A stretch of DNA of 64,000 nucleotides from an uncultured archaeon (GTDB lineage: Archaea > Hadarchaeota > Hadarchaeia > Hadarchaeales > WYZ-LMO6): the NCBI GenBank assembly GCA_938074535.1, contig CALJER010000003.1, positions 1-64,000 on the forward strand, in the 5' to 3' direction. Below, piece after piece: positions 47,936 through 57,107 of this stretch. Numbering within the stretch: position 1 is the first letter of the stretch; every line of letters starts with the position of its first letter. Made by a program: the position numbers and the translations under genes. The notes beneath the pieces were generated by a model. That model worked only from the letters and a program-made list of their open reading frames with translations, had not been told where the DNA came from and did not search any database.

Positions 47936-49090
47936 ATGGCGGGAGGAAGGAAGAAAGGAGAGGTGCCGGTGATCGGGCTGGAGTGCCTCTCCTGCGGGCA
48001 CGCCGAGTACCAGATGTCCTCGCTGGGGCTGGGGGAGCTGCTGAAGGGGAGGTGCCCCAGGTGCGGGGGCGACCTGGCGGTGACGGGGAAGGAACTCCCG
48101 AAGGAGTGGGGGGAGGTGCTCTCGGTGCTGGAGAGGGAGTTCTCGGTGGTGGACTTCGTGCTGGGGAGGGAAGGGGGGGAGTTCGAGGTGGAGGCCGGAC
48201 CAGGTTCCTCCTTTCCCAGGCTGCTGCGCGGGCTGAGGTCCCTGGGAAAGGTGGGCGCCCTGCGGAGGAGGGGAGGTGCCCTCTACCTCAGGGTCCTCTC
48301 CCTTCCGCCCAGGAGGGAAGGGAGGCCCTACCTCCCCCTGCTGCTCCTGGGTTTAACGCTCCTCTCCACCCTCGGGTTCAGCTACCTCTTCCTCTTCGGT
48401 GAAGCGGTGGAGGCCCTCCTCTTCTCCGTGAGCCTGATGGCGATCCTGGCCTCCCACGAGCTCGGGCACGGGCTCGCCGCCAGGAGGAACGGGGTGGAGG
48501 CCTCCCCTCCCTACTTCATCCCGGCACCCACCTACCTGGGCACGCTGGGGGCGGTGGTGAGGGTGAGGAGCCCCATTCCCACCAGGGACGCGCTGGTGGA
48601 GATGGGGGCCTCTGGACCCCTCCTGGGCTTCGCCGTCGCCCTCCTGGTCAGCTCCGTGGGGCTGGCGCTGGGAGGAGCGGGAGGAGCCCGGCTCTTCACC
48701 ACCCCCATCCTTCTCCTCCTGAGGTCCGCGCTGGGAGGGGGGCTGGACAACCCGCTCGTCCTCTCGGGCTCGGTGATGATGGTCATAACCTTCCTGAACC
48801 TCCTGCCCGCGGGGCAGCTGGACGGGGGGCACTTGGCCAGGGGGCTCCTGAGCGCCGAGGGCCACAGCACCCTCACCAGGGGGATGGGCCTGGGCCTGCT
48901 CTTCTCCGGCCTGCTGCTCCCCGGCTATCCCTTCTGGATCTGGGGCCTCCTCATCCTGCTCTTCTTCGGGCGCCCCCACGCTGGGGTGCTGGACGACCTT
49001 TCTCCCCTCTCCTCCTCCCACCGCCTCCTGGCCTTCTCGACCTTCCTCCTCCTGCCCCTCACCTTCCCCCTCCCCGGGGTGCCGGCATGA
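47936..49090 (+). CDS. Site-2 protease-like M50 metalloprotease with N-terminal Zn-ribbon
   Basis: CLSCGHAEYQ..CPRCGG; ILASHELGHGLAARRNG; LLPAGQLDGGHLARGLL. Confidence 0.88.
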   Translation: MAGGRKKGEVPVIGLECLSCGHAEYQMSSLGLGELLKGRCPRCGGDLAVTGKELPKEWGEVLSVLEREFSVVDFVLGREGGEFEVEAGPGSSFPRLLRGLRSLGKVGALRRRGGALYLRVLSLPPRREGRPYLPLLLLGLTLLSTLGFSYLFLFGEAVEALLFSVSLMAILASHELGHGLAARRNGVEASPPYFIPAPTYLGTLGAVVRVRSPIPTRDALVEMGASGPLLGFAVALLVSSVGLALGGAGGARLFTTPILLLLRSALGGGLDNPLVLSGSVMMVITFLNLLPAGQLDGGHLARGLLSAEGHSTLTRGMGLGLLFSGLLLPGYPFWIWGLLILLFFGRPHAGVLDDLSPLSSSHRLLAFSTFLLLPLTFPLPGVPA

Positions 49091-49674
49091 GGGGAAGGCT
49101 GCTGTGCGTGGAGGGTCTGGATGGCTGCGGCAAGAGCACCCAAACCTCGCTGCTGGTGAGGTGGCTGCGCTCCCTGGGGTACAGGGTCCTGCGCACGGCC
49201 GAGCCCACCCGGGGGCCCGTGGGAAGGCTGATCAGGAGGGGGCTGAGGGAGGGCATGCCCGCGGAGGTGGAGGCCCTCCTCTTCGCCGCCGACCGCATGG
49301 AGCACGCCTCCCGCGTGGTCCTGCCCGCCCTCAGGAGGGGCGGGATGGTGGTGAGCGAGAGGGGCCTCTACTCCTCCATCGCCTACCAGTGCGCCAGGGG
49401 GCTGAGGGAGGAGTGGGTGAGGGAGATCAACAGGTTCTCCCCCCTTCCAGGTCTGACCCTCTTCCTCGACCTCCCTCCCGAGGAGTGCCTGAGGAGGATG
49501 GGGGGGAAGGACCTGGACCTCTTCGAGAGGGACCTTTCGTTCCAGAGGAGGGTGAGGAGGAAGTACCTGGAGCTGGCCGTCAGGGGTGAGGTGGAGAGGG
49601 TGGAGGGAAGGGGGTCGGTGGAGGAGGTGCAGGGGAGGATGAGGGAGAGGGTCCTCCGCTGGCTGGGGAGGTGA
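49087..49674 (+). CDS. tmk: Thymidylate kinase
   Basis: LLCVEGLDGCGKSTQTSLLVRWL; RTAEPTRGPVGRLIR; DRMEHASRVVLPAL. Confidence 0.92.
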   Translation: MRGRLLCVEGLDGCGKSTQTSLLVRWLRSLGYRVLRTAEPTRGPVGRLIRRGLREGMPAEVEALLFAADRMEHASRVVLPALRRGGMVVSERGLYSSIAYQCARGLREEWVREINRFSPLPGLTLFLDLPPEECLRRMGGKDLDLFERDLSFQRRVRRKYLELAVRGEVERVEGRGSVEEVQGRMRERVLRWLGR

Positions 49675-49677
49675 GGG

Positions 49678-51030
49678 ATGGTCCTGGAGAAGCTGGGGAA
49701 GGCCCTGCACGGGGCGCTCCAGAAGCTGGCCAGGGCCCCGCACGTGGACGAGGAGACGGTGAGGGAGCTGGTGAGGGACCTGCAGAGGGCCCTCCTGCAG
49801 GCGGACGTGAACGTCCAGCTGGTCCTGGACCTGACGAGGAGGCTGGAGGAGCGCCTGAGGAAGGAGAGCCCTCCCCCCGGCATGAGCAGGAGGGAGCACG
49901 CGGTGAAGCTGGTTTACGAGGAGCTCTCCGGTCTGCTGGGGAAGCCCTCCTCCTTCGAGCTGAAGAAGGGGGCCCCCACGGTGGTCCTGATGGTGGGTCT
50001 GCAGGGGAGCGGGAAGACCACCTCCGTGGCGAAGCTGGCCTACCACTTCAGGAAGAGGGGCCTCAGGGTGGGGGTGGTGTGCGCCGACACCTTCAGGGCG
50101 GGGGCCTACGAGCAGCTCTCGCAGCTGGGGCAGAGGGCGGGGGTGGAGGTGTGGGGGGAGCCCGGGGCCGACGATCCCGTGGCGCTGGCCAGAAGGGGGG
50201 TGGAGGAGCTGGGGAGGAGGTGCGATCTGGTCCTGGTGGACTCGGCGGGGAGGCACAAGGAGGAGAAGGGACTGATGGAGGAGATGAGGAGGATGGCGGA
50301 GGCGATCGGGCCGGACGAGGTCATGCTGGTGGTGGACGGCACGCTGGGCCAGCAGGCCAGGGACCAGGCGGAGGCTTTCAGGAAGGTCACCCCTCTGGGC
50401 TCCATCCTGGTGACCAAGCTGGACGGAACGGCCAAGGGGGGAGGGGCCCTCTCGGCGGTGGCGGCCACCGGAGCCCCCATCAAGTTCATAGGGACGGGGG
50501 AGCACCTGGAGGACCTGGAGCCCTTCTCCCCCCCCAGGTTCATGGCCAGGCTCCTGGGGATGGGCGACCTGGAGACCTTCCTGAGGAGGGTGGAGGAGAC
50601 GATGGGGGAGAGGGGGGAGGAGGGGGTGAGGGAGGCCCTCAGGGGGAAGCTCACCCTGAGAACGGTCTACGAGCAGCTGGAGGCCATGAGCAAAATGGGT
50701 CCCCTGAGGAAGATCGCCGGCCTCATCCCAGGGCTGGGAGTTTCCCTCTCGGAGGATCAGCTCAGGGTGGGGGAGGAAAAGCTGAAGCGCTTCAGGGTGA
50801 TCATGCAGTCCATGACCCCCCAGGAGCTGGACAACCCCGAGATCCTGAACGCCTCCAGGATCAGGAGGGTGGCGAAGGGCTCGGGGACGAGCGAGGCCGA
50901 GGTGAGGGAGCTCCTGAAGCAGTACGAGCTCATGAGGAGAATGCTGAAGACCCTGGGGAAGGGCAGGCTCCCCAGGGCCGGCCCGCTGGGGAAGCTGGTG
51001 AGGGAGCTGGAGAGGGAGAAGAGGGGATAG
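49678..51030 (+). CDS. srp54: Signal recognition particle protein SRP54
   Basis: VVLMVGLQGSGKTTSVAKLAYHF; VCADTFRAGAYEQL; VDSAGRHKEE; TKLDGTAKGGGALSAVAATGAPI. Confidence 0.96.
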   Translation: MVLEKLGKALHGALQKLARAPHVDEETVRELVRDLQRALLQADVNVQLVLDLTRRLEERLRKESPPPGMSRREHAVKLVYEELSGLLGKPSSFELKKGAPTVVLMVGLQGSGKTTSVAKLAYHFRKRGLRVGVVCADTFRAGAYEQLSQLGQRAGVEVWGEPGADDPVALARRGVEELGRRCDLVLVDSAGRHKEEKGLMEEMRRMAEAIGPDEVMLVVDGTLGQQARDQAEAFRKVTPLGSILVTKLDGTAKGGGALSAVAATGAPIKFIGTGEHLEDLEPFSPPRFMARLLGMGDLETFLRRVEETMGERGEEGVREALRGKLTLRTVYEQLEAMSKMGPLRKIAGLIPGLGVSLSEDQLRVGEEKLKRFRVIMQSMTPQELDNPEILNASRIRRVAKGSGTSEAEVRELLKQYELMRRMLKTLGKGRLPRAGPLGKLVRELEREKRG

Positions 51031-51090
51031 CTTTTTGAGGTCCCCGGCTCCACTCTCTCCGGTGGGAAGCTGACCAAGGCCAGGAAGAAG

Positions 51091-51336
51091 ATGTCGAAGA
51101 GGAGGGGAGAGGCGGTCACGGCCGGGAGGATGATGGGAGGGTTCGAGGAGGGGGAAAGGGTGGTGCTCAAGATAGAGCCAAGCGTGCAGAAGGGAAGGCC
51201 CCACCCGCGCTACCAGGGGAGGGTGGGAGTGGTGAGGGGGAGGAGGGGGAGAGCGTACGAGGTGGAGATCACGGACGGGGGCAAAATGAAAAGAATTATT
51301 ACGCTGCCGGAGCACCTCAGGAAGGTGGGCCCATGA
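51091..51336 (+). CDS. rpl21e: Ribosomal protein eL21 (5' end uncertain)
   Basis: GGFEEGERVVLKIEPSVQKGRPHPRYQGRVGVVRGRRGRAYEVEI. Confidence 0.9.
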   Translation: MSKRRGEAVTAGRMMGGFEEGERVVLKIEPSVQKGRPHPRYQGRVGVVRGRRGRAYEVEITDGGKMKRIITLPEHLRKVGP

Positions 51337-51671
51337 TAGGTTCGGGAGTGGTTTCGGAGAGGCCTGTCACCCTGGCCGAGGTCCTGCAGGTGCTGGAGGG
51401 AATAAAGAAGGAGAGGGAGCTCAGGTACGAGCAGCGCCTGGACTACGACTACGCCCAGAAGTTCGTCAGGGTGAAGCCCGAGGAGGCCGCGAAGCTGGTG
51501 GAGGAGCTGGTGAAGACCTTCGAGCTCAGGGAGGCCGCCGCGGTGCAGCTGGTGGACCTCATGCCGGAGAGGGCGGAGGAGGTGGAGCTCCTGCTCTCCA
51601 AGGAGAGGAGGAGGCTCACCCCGGAGGAGATAGGGAAGCTCCTGGAGTTGCTGAACCAGCACAGGAAGTGA
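51333..51671 (+). CDS. rpoF: DNA-directed RNA polymerase subunit F (Rpo4)
   Basis: RPVTLAEVLQVLEGIKKERELRYEQRLDYDYAQKF; position between eL21 and DUF655. Confidence 0.92.
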   Translation: MIGSGVVSERPVTLAEVLQVLEGIKKERELRYEQRLDYDYAQKFVRVKPEEAAKLVEELVKTFELREAAAVQLVDLMPERAEEVELLLSKERRRLTPEEIGKLLELLNQHRK

Positions 51672-51684
51672 GGAAGGGAGGTCT

Positions 51685-52287
51685 TTGGCCCAGAAGAAGT
51701 TTGAGGATTATGGGATAGTCCTGGACTTCCTCCCCCAGGGCCACCCCAACGACCCCAGGCCCGTCCACCTGAGGGAGCCCGTGGTTCAGCTGCTGGGGGA
51801 GGACTTCTTCACCCTGCTGGAGGTGGTGCCCAAGAAGGAGGCGAGGTTCGAGCCGGGGGAGAGGGTGTTCATAGGGAAGGGGGAGAGGGAGAAGGTGGAG
51901 AGGATCAGGAGGAGGATCGGGTACGGGGAGCTCACTTCTGCGGCCAGGTCCGAGCTGCCCATCGCGGTGAGGCGCCTGGTGGAGGGTCATCCGGAGAGGT
52001 TCCTGGAGTTCTTCAACAAGGCCGGCCCCGTCACCACCAGGTTCCACCAGCTGGAGCTCATCCCCGGAATAGGGAAGAAGCTCATGTGGAGCATCCTGGA
52101 GGAGAGGGAGAAGGCCCCCTTCTCCAGCCTGGGGGACCTGAAGGAGAGGGTGAAGGGCCTGGGAGACCTAAGGGAGATGATCGCGAACAGGATCGTGCGT
52201 GAGCTCCAGGGGGAGGACAGGTACAGGATCTTCGTCAGGCCCCCCTCCAGGAAGGCCGAGGAGGAGGAAGAGGAGAGGAAGCCCTGA
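51685..52287 (+). CDS. DUF655 family protein
   Basis: FEDYGIVLDFLPQGHPND..; HHH-like LIPGIGKKLMWSILEERE; conserved synteny after rpoF. Confidence 0.92.
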   Translation: MAQKKFEDYGIVLDFLPQGHPNDPRPVHLREPVVQLLGEDFFTLLEVVPKKEARFEPGERVFIGKGEREKVERIRRRIGYGELTSAARSELPIAVRRLVEGHPERFLEFFNKAGPVTTRFHQLELIPGIGKKLMWSILEEREKAPFSSLGDLKERVKGLGDLREMIANRIVRELQGEDRYRIFVRPPSRKAEEEEEERKP

Positions 52288-52335
52288 GGGCCCAGGCTGG
52301 GCCGGGCCGGGGGAACGGTTGCCCGCCGAGAAGGT

Positions 52336-52599
52336 TCACTCCCGCACGGTCTCCAGCAGGCTCAGGAGGTTCCAGATGGAGGTCCTGGCATGCATGGGAA
52401 TGTTGGGGTCGTTGCTGGCCTCCTCCAGCATGCTGGCGGCGAGGGCGGCCCTGACGGAGGGCTCCTCCCCCTTCTTCATCAGGGTCTCCTTCGCCTGGGT
52501 GGCGAGCCTCCTGATGTTCCTGGGCACCGAGGGGTCTCCCGCCAGGTTCGAGAGCAGCTCGCTGGCTTTCCTGAGCTTCGCCTCTGTCTCGGAGGACAA
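52336..52599 (-). CDS. UPF0147 family protein
   Basis: ASELLSNLAGDPSVPRNIRRLATQAKETLM..SNDPNIPMHARTSIWNLLSLLE. Confidence 0.9.
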   Translation of the reverse strand: MSSETEAKLRKASELLSNLAGDPSVPRNIRRLATQAKETLMKKGEEPSVRAALAASMLEEASNDPNIPMHARTSIWNLLSLLETVRE

Positions 52600-52650
52600 G
52601 GGACATCACCACCGATAATAAGGTGGGAGGGTTAAAAGAGGAGGGGGTGG

Positions 52651-52950
52651 ATGCCGGAGAAGAAAATCGACAAGGCGGTGGAGGCCCTCTTCTCGGGCGC
52701 CAGGATGCTTTCCATCCACTGCGCGGAGTGCAGGGGTCCCCTCTTCGAGAAGGACGGAAAGGTCTTCTGCCCCACCTGCGGGGTGAGGGGAGGGGAGGCC
52801 CCGGACGAGGGACTGGAGGGGACGCTGAGGAGGAAGCTGGAGGAGCTGAAAGCCAGGCTGGAGACGGAAAAAGATCACGAGCAGCTCATGAGGACCCTGA
52901 AGGAGATCGATGCACTCGTGGAGGTGCTGAGGAAGCTGAGGAGTACCTGA
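52651..52950 (+). CDS. Sjogren's/scleroderma autoantigen 1 family Zn-ribbon protein
   Basis: LFSGARMLSIHCAECRGPLFEKDGKVFCPTCG. Confidence 0.85.
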   Translation: MPEKKIDKAVEALFSGARMLSIHCAECRGPLFEKDGKVFCPTCGVRGGEAPDEGLEGTLRRKLEELKARLETEKDHEQLMRTLKEIDALVEVLRKLRST

Positions 52951-52977
52951 GGTCCTGAGTGTGGAGGGTGTGCTGCC

Positions 52978-53592
52978 TCACTTCCTCAGGAGCCCGTCCA
53001 CCTCTTCGTCCGTGAGCTCCGCGTATCCCCTCTCGTCCACGACCGAGACCACCACCTTGTCACCGGTGGCCGCGTCCCTCTCTATGGCGGTTCTTATGGC
53101 ATCCACCGCCAGCTTCTTCCCCTCCTGAAGGCTCAGTTCCTTCCTGTAGTTCTTTTCCAGCACCCCGTAGGCCACCTGGGCTCCGGTCCCTCCCGCGTAG
53201 AAGTCCTCCTCCTCCACCCTCCCTCCGAGCGGGTCCAGGGTGAGGAGGGAGACCTTTCCCTCCTCCAGGCCGCAGAGGACACCTTCCAGCAGGTAGGGGT
53301 ACCACCTCCTGCTCTGGAGCACGTTGGAGGCCACCTGTGCCAGTCCCCTCGTGGAGATGGACCTTCCGTGCTCCAGCCTGTAGAGGTTCGCCTCCGCCTG
53401 CAGGAGGCTCACCAGGGTCTGGATGTCCCCGGGAGCCCCCGAGAAGGCGGCCCCTATCCTCTCCTCCAGCCTGAAGAGCTTGCGGGCCCTCTTGCTGAGC
53501 ACCAGGTAGTAACCCACGGCCCTGGTGTCGGAGGCCAGCACGGCCCCCCCCTCCGTCTTGAGGCCCACGATGGTCCCCGCGAAGTACTCCAT
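52978..53592 (-). CDS. Proteasome beta-subunit-like Ntn hydrolase, atypical N-terminus
   Basis: MEYFAGTIVGLKTEGGAVLASDTRAVGYYLVLSKRARKLFRLEERIGAAFSG. Confidence 0.82.
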   Translation of the reverse strand: MEYFAGTIVGLKTEGGAVLASDTRAVGYYLVLSKRARKLFRLEERIGAAFSGAPGDIQTLVSLLQAEANLYRLEHGRSISTRGLAQVASNVLQSRRWYPYLLEGVLCGLEEGKVSLLTLDPLGGRVEEEDFYAGGTGAQVAYGVLEKNYRKELSLQEGKKLAVDAIRTAIERDAATGDKVVVSVVDERGYAELTDEEVDGLLRK

Positions 53593-53849
53593 CCTAACCC
53601 TTCGCTCCCCCCCGCTTTTAATCCTACCGAAGTCCGGCGGAGGTGCGCCCCGGGGAAGCACCCCTTTCGGTGACCCTCCCCCACCGCCGGTTCAAAACGG
53701 GCGTAAACCTTCCGGTCCCCGATGTGGAGAGGGTTGGGGGAGGAACCAGGCAAGTGCTTGCTGAAGGGCGGGGTCTCCGGAGCCCGCCGCTGGAAGTGGC
53801 GGATGCACAGCCGGATATCTCCTTAAGCAGCTACGCAGAGGAGAGAGGG

Positions 53850-54794
53850 ATGGGGGTGCTGGCGGGTGTGGACCTGGGGGCCTCCAACCTCAGGATGGCC
53901 CTCTCGGACGGAAAGAAGCTGCTGGCGGAGAGAAGGGAGAGGACCCTCCTCACGGACCCCCTCTCCCCCTCCCGCCAGATCTCCTCCCTCCTGCGCTCCA
54001 TGCTCTCCGGGAGGAGGCTGGAGGGAATAGGCTTGGCCTGCGTGGGTCCCCTGGACCTGGGGAGGGGGGAGGTGAGGGACTCCCCCAACCTCCCCTTCAG
54101 GCGCGTCCCGCTGGTGAGGCCCCTGGAGGAGGAGTTCGGGGTCCCGGTGGTTTTGATCAACGACTGCTCCGCCGCCGCCGTGGGGGAGAAGGAGTTCGGG
54201 GCGGGCAGGGGGGTGGACGACCTGGTGTACGTGGGGATGGGGACGGGGATAGGGGGAGGGGCCTACGTGGACGGGCACCTCCTGTGGGGGAAGGAGGGAA
54301 ATGCGGTGGAGATAGGGCACCTGACCGTGGATCCGTCGGGAAGGCTGGAGTGCGGTTGCGGGAAAAGGGGGCACTGGGAGGCCTACTGCTCCGGAACGGG
54401 TCTCCCCAGGCTGGTGGAGTGGAGGCTGAAGAGGGGCGAGGGAAAGGAGAGCCCGCTCAGGAGGAGGTGGGAGGAGGACCGGTCGAGCCTGAGGGCGGAG
54501 CACCTCTTCGCGGCGGCCAGGGAGGGAGATGCCTTCGCCCTGAAGGTGCTGGAGGAGGTGGGAAGGCTGAACGGGATAGGCTTCACCGACCTGGTGGAGG
54601 CCTACGATCCCGCCCTCCTCACCGTGGGGGGTTCCGTGGCCCTGAGGAACGCCAGGTGGATCCTCCCGCCGGTGAGGAGGTGGATGAGGGAGAGAGCCTA
54701 CAACCGTCCCCCCCTCCTGAGGCTCACTCCCCTGGGGGAGAGGGCGGGTTTATACGGGGCGGTGGGGCTCATCAGGGAGGAGGTGAGGAGGTGA
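53850..54794 (+). CDS. ROK family sugar kinase
   Basis: VLAGVDLGASNLRMAL; INDCSAAAVGEKEFGAG; GTGIGGG; EIGHLTVDPSGRLECGCGKRGHWEAYCSG. Confidence 0.92.
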   Translation: MGVLAGVDLGASNLRMALSDGKKLLAERRERTLLTDPLSPSRQISSLLRSMLSGRRLEGIGLACVGPLDLGRGEVRDSPNLPFRRVPLVRPLEEEFGVPVVLINDCSAAAVGEKEFGAGRGVDDLVYVGMGTGIGGGAYVDGHLLWGKEGNAVEIGHLTVDPSGRLECGCGKRGHWEAYCSGTGLPRLVEWRLKRGEGKESPLRRRWEEDRSSLRAEHLFAAAREGDAFALKVLEEVGRLNGIGFTDLVEAYDPALLTVGGSVALRNARWILPPVRRWMRERAYNRPPLLRLTPLGERAGLYGAVGLIREEVRR

Positions 54795-55801
54795 AGGTGG
54801 AGGAGATAGGGAAGGTGGACAGGGGAGGGATGCTGAGGGAGCTTCTGGGCTTCCCCGAGAGGTGCGGGGAGGCCCTCTCCCTTCCCGTGAGGGTGGGGAG
54901 GAGGAGGGTGAGGAAGGTGGTGCTGGCGGGAATGGGTGGCTCGGCCATCGCGGGGGACCTCCTGAGGGACTGGCTGGATCCTCCCTTTCCCCTCGAGGTG
55001 AGCAGGGGCTACCACCTCCCCGCCTGGGTGGGAAGGGACACGCTCGTGCTGGCCGTGAGCTACTCGGGGAACACCGAGGAGACCCTGAGCTGCTTTTCGG
55101 AGGCCCTGGAGAGAAAGGCGGAGGTGGTGGGGATCTCCTCCGGCGGGAGGCTGGAGGAGAGGTGCGGGGAGGGGAGGCTCCCGCACGTGAAGGTCCCCGG
55201 GGGGATGGCCCCCAGGGTGGCCCTGCCCTTCCTCCTCTTCGCCTCCCTGAACGTGCTCCTGGCGAAGGGCCTGGTGAGGGTGGAGGGGGAAGAGGTGGAG
55301 GAGGCCCTGGAGGCCCTGAAGGGGCTGAGGAGGAGGCTGGCCCCGGGCGTGCCCAGGAACCCCGCAGAGGAGGCGGCGGAGAGGCTGAAGGGCACCCTTC
55401 CCTTCATCTACGCCCCGAAGGAGCTGGCGGGGGCGGCCCTCAGGCTCAAGACCCAGCTGAACGAGAACAGCAAGGTGCCGGCGAAGGTGGAGCTCCTCCC
55501 CGAGCTCTGCCACAACGAGATCGTGGGGCTGCGCTCCTGCCCGGAGTCCGTCTCCTTCGTCCTCCTGCACAGCGGGGGGGAGGACAGGAGGATGGGGGCC
55601 AGGATGGGGTTCGTGAGGGACCTCCTGAGGGGAAGGAGGGTGGTGGAGCTGGCGGGGGAGGGACGGGGGAGGCTGGCGCGCCTCCTCACTCTGGTCTACC
55701 TGGGCGACTTCCTCTCCTTCTACCTGGCCGTGAAGAGGGGGGTGGACCCAACGCCCGTTCCGGAGATAGAGGAGCTGAAGAGGAGGCTGGCCGACCTCTA
55801 G
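54791..55801 (+). CDS. Bifunctional phosphoglucose/phosphomannose isomerase
   Basis: VVLAGMGGSAIAGDLLRDW; VSYSGNTEETLSCFSEAL; LKTQLNENSKVPAKVELLPELCHNEIVG. Confidence 0.92.
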   Translation: MKVEEIGKVDRGGMLRELLGFPERCGEALSLPVRVGRRRVRKVVLAGMGGSAIAGDLLRDWLDPPFPLEVSRGYHLPAWVGRDTLVLAVSYSGNTEETLSCFSEALERKAEVVGISSGGRLEERCGEGRLPHVKVPGGMAPRVALPFLLFASLNVLLAKGLVRVEGEEVEEALEALKGLRRRLAPGVPRNPAEEAAERLKGTLPFIYAPKELAGAALRLKTQLNENSKVPAKVELLPELCHNEIVGLRSCPESVSFVLLHSGGEDRRMGARMGFVRDLLRGRRVVELAGEGRGRLARLLTLVYLGDFLSFYLAVKRGVDPTPVPEIEELKRRLADL

Positions 55802-56319
55802 AGGAACTCCACCCTCTTCCCCCTCTCGCTGGGCAAGATCCTCTTCCTTCCACCCCGGAACTCCCTCCTAAGTTCCTCCCCCCCGAAGAGGCGGTCCAGG
55901 AAGACCGCGAGGGCGGCCACCTCGGAGTGGGGCTGGTTCCCCACCGCCACGTTGTGGTCCGCGAGCTCGAACATCTCGCCGGGGACCTTCTCCGCCCCCA
56001 CCGCCACCAGCAGGTCGTGGCCCCGCAGGAGGGGGAGGACCTCGTCCAGCGGTCTGCCGTACATGGTGAGGTGCACGACCTTTCCCCCCTTCTTCCTCCA
56101 CTCCTCCACCACCTCCCTCCAGGGCCTCCCTCCCTCCACCCAGAAGCTCCCTCCCCACTCCCTCCCCACCTCCTCCACCACCCTCTCCAGCTCCGCGTCC
56201 CTGCGCTCGGCCAGGATCATGCCCTCCGCCCCCAGGGCCCTGGCGGTGAGGGCCACGTGGGTGGTGAGCCGCTGGTCCCTGAAGGGGCGGTGGCCCAGCC
56301 TCAGCACGACCACCCTCAT
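55798..56319 (-). CDS. trm56: tRNA (cytidine(56)-2'-O)-methyltransferase
   Basis: VVVLRLGHRPFRDQRLTTHVALTARALGAEGM; ADHNVAVGNQPHSEVAALAVFLDRL. Confidence 0.92.
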   Translation of the reverse strand: MRVVVLRLGHRPFRDQRLTTHVALTARALGAEGMILAERRDAELERVVEEVGREWGGSFWVEGGRPWREVVEEWRKKGGKVVHLTMYGRPLDEVLPLLRGHDLLVAVGAEKVPGEMFELADHNVAVGNQPHSEVAALAVFLDRLFGGEELRREFRGGRKRILPSERGKRVEFL

Positions 56320-56363
56320 CCTCTTCCCCCTGACAACCTTTTTTGTTCCCCCCGCCGTTAAGG

Positions 56364-57107
56364 ATGATGCTCGGCCCCCTCTCCCGCTACTTGAGGGCCC
56401 TCTCGGAGCTCTCCCGCCTCAGGAGGGAGGGGGGTACGCTGCGTTTCGGCCTTCCCGCGGTGAGCGCCTCCGACATCGCCTCCCAGTTCTACTGCGAGCG
56501 GAAGGTGGAGTTCAGGTACACGGTGGGGAGGATCAGGACGCCCGAGATGGCGGAGGGGGAGAACAGGCACGCCAGACTCCTGGAGAGGGCCGTGCCCAGG
56601 TCCCCGGAGGAGATCCTGCGCTCGGCGCTGGAGGGACAGCCCGTTTGGGCGAACGAGCTCTTCCTGGCCTCCAGCTTCGGCAGGGTCTTCGTGACGGGCA
56701 AGCCCGACGCGCTGGTGTTCGAGGGGGGAAGGCCGATAAGGGTGGTGGAGTACAAGTTCACGGGCTCCAGGGTCCCGGCGTACTACCACCACGTGCAGGC
56801 CAGGGTCTACTGCCTGCTCCTGCGTCAGCTTGGGATGGACACCTCCCATCTCAGGTACGTCATCCTCCTCCTTCCCCCTTCCTCCTCCCCCGACTTCGGC
56901 CTGCTTTCGAGGATGGTGATGGAGGGGACGGGGGAGGAGGGAGTCTTCGTGTGCGAGCCGGACTGGGAGAGGGCGAGGAGGGAGCTCTCCTGGGCCCTGC
57001 AGTACTGGACGGGGAGGAGGGAGGCCCAGCCCACCGCCACCAGGACCAGGTGCGACTACTGCGAGTACAGGGAGAGGTGCCTGCAAGGGCCTGCGGGGGG
57101 AGAATAG
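56364..57107 (+). CDS. Cas4-like PD-(D/E)XK nuclease with C-terminal Cys cluster
   Basis: VSASDIASQFYCERKVEFR; GKPDALVFEGGRPIRVVEYKFTG; CDYCEYRERC. Confidence 0.82.
   Translation: MMLGPLSRYLRALSELSRLRREGGTLRFGLPAVSASDIASQFYCERKVEFRYTVGRIRTPEMAEGENRHARLLERAVPRSPEEILRSALEGQPVWANELFLASSFGRVFVTGKPDALVFEGGRPIRVVEYKFTGSRVPAYYHHVQARVYCLLLRQLGMDTSHLRYVILLLPPSSSPDFGLLSRMVMEGTGEEGVFVCEPDWERARRELSWALQYWTGRREAQPTATRTRCDYCEYRERCLQGPAGGE

Noticed and set aside
53600-53849. Possible tRNA or ncRNA in the gap before the ROK kinase
   Set aside because: Contains ggttcaaaac reminiscent of a T-loop but no cloverleaf could be drawn on either strand
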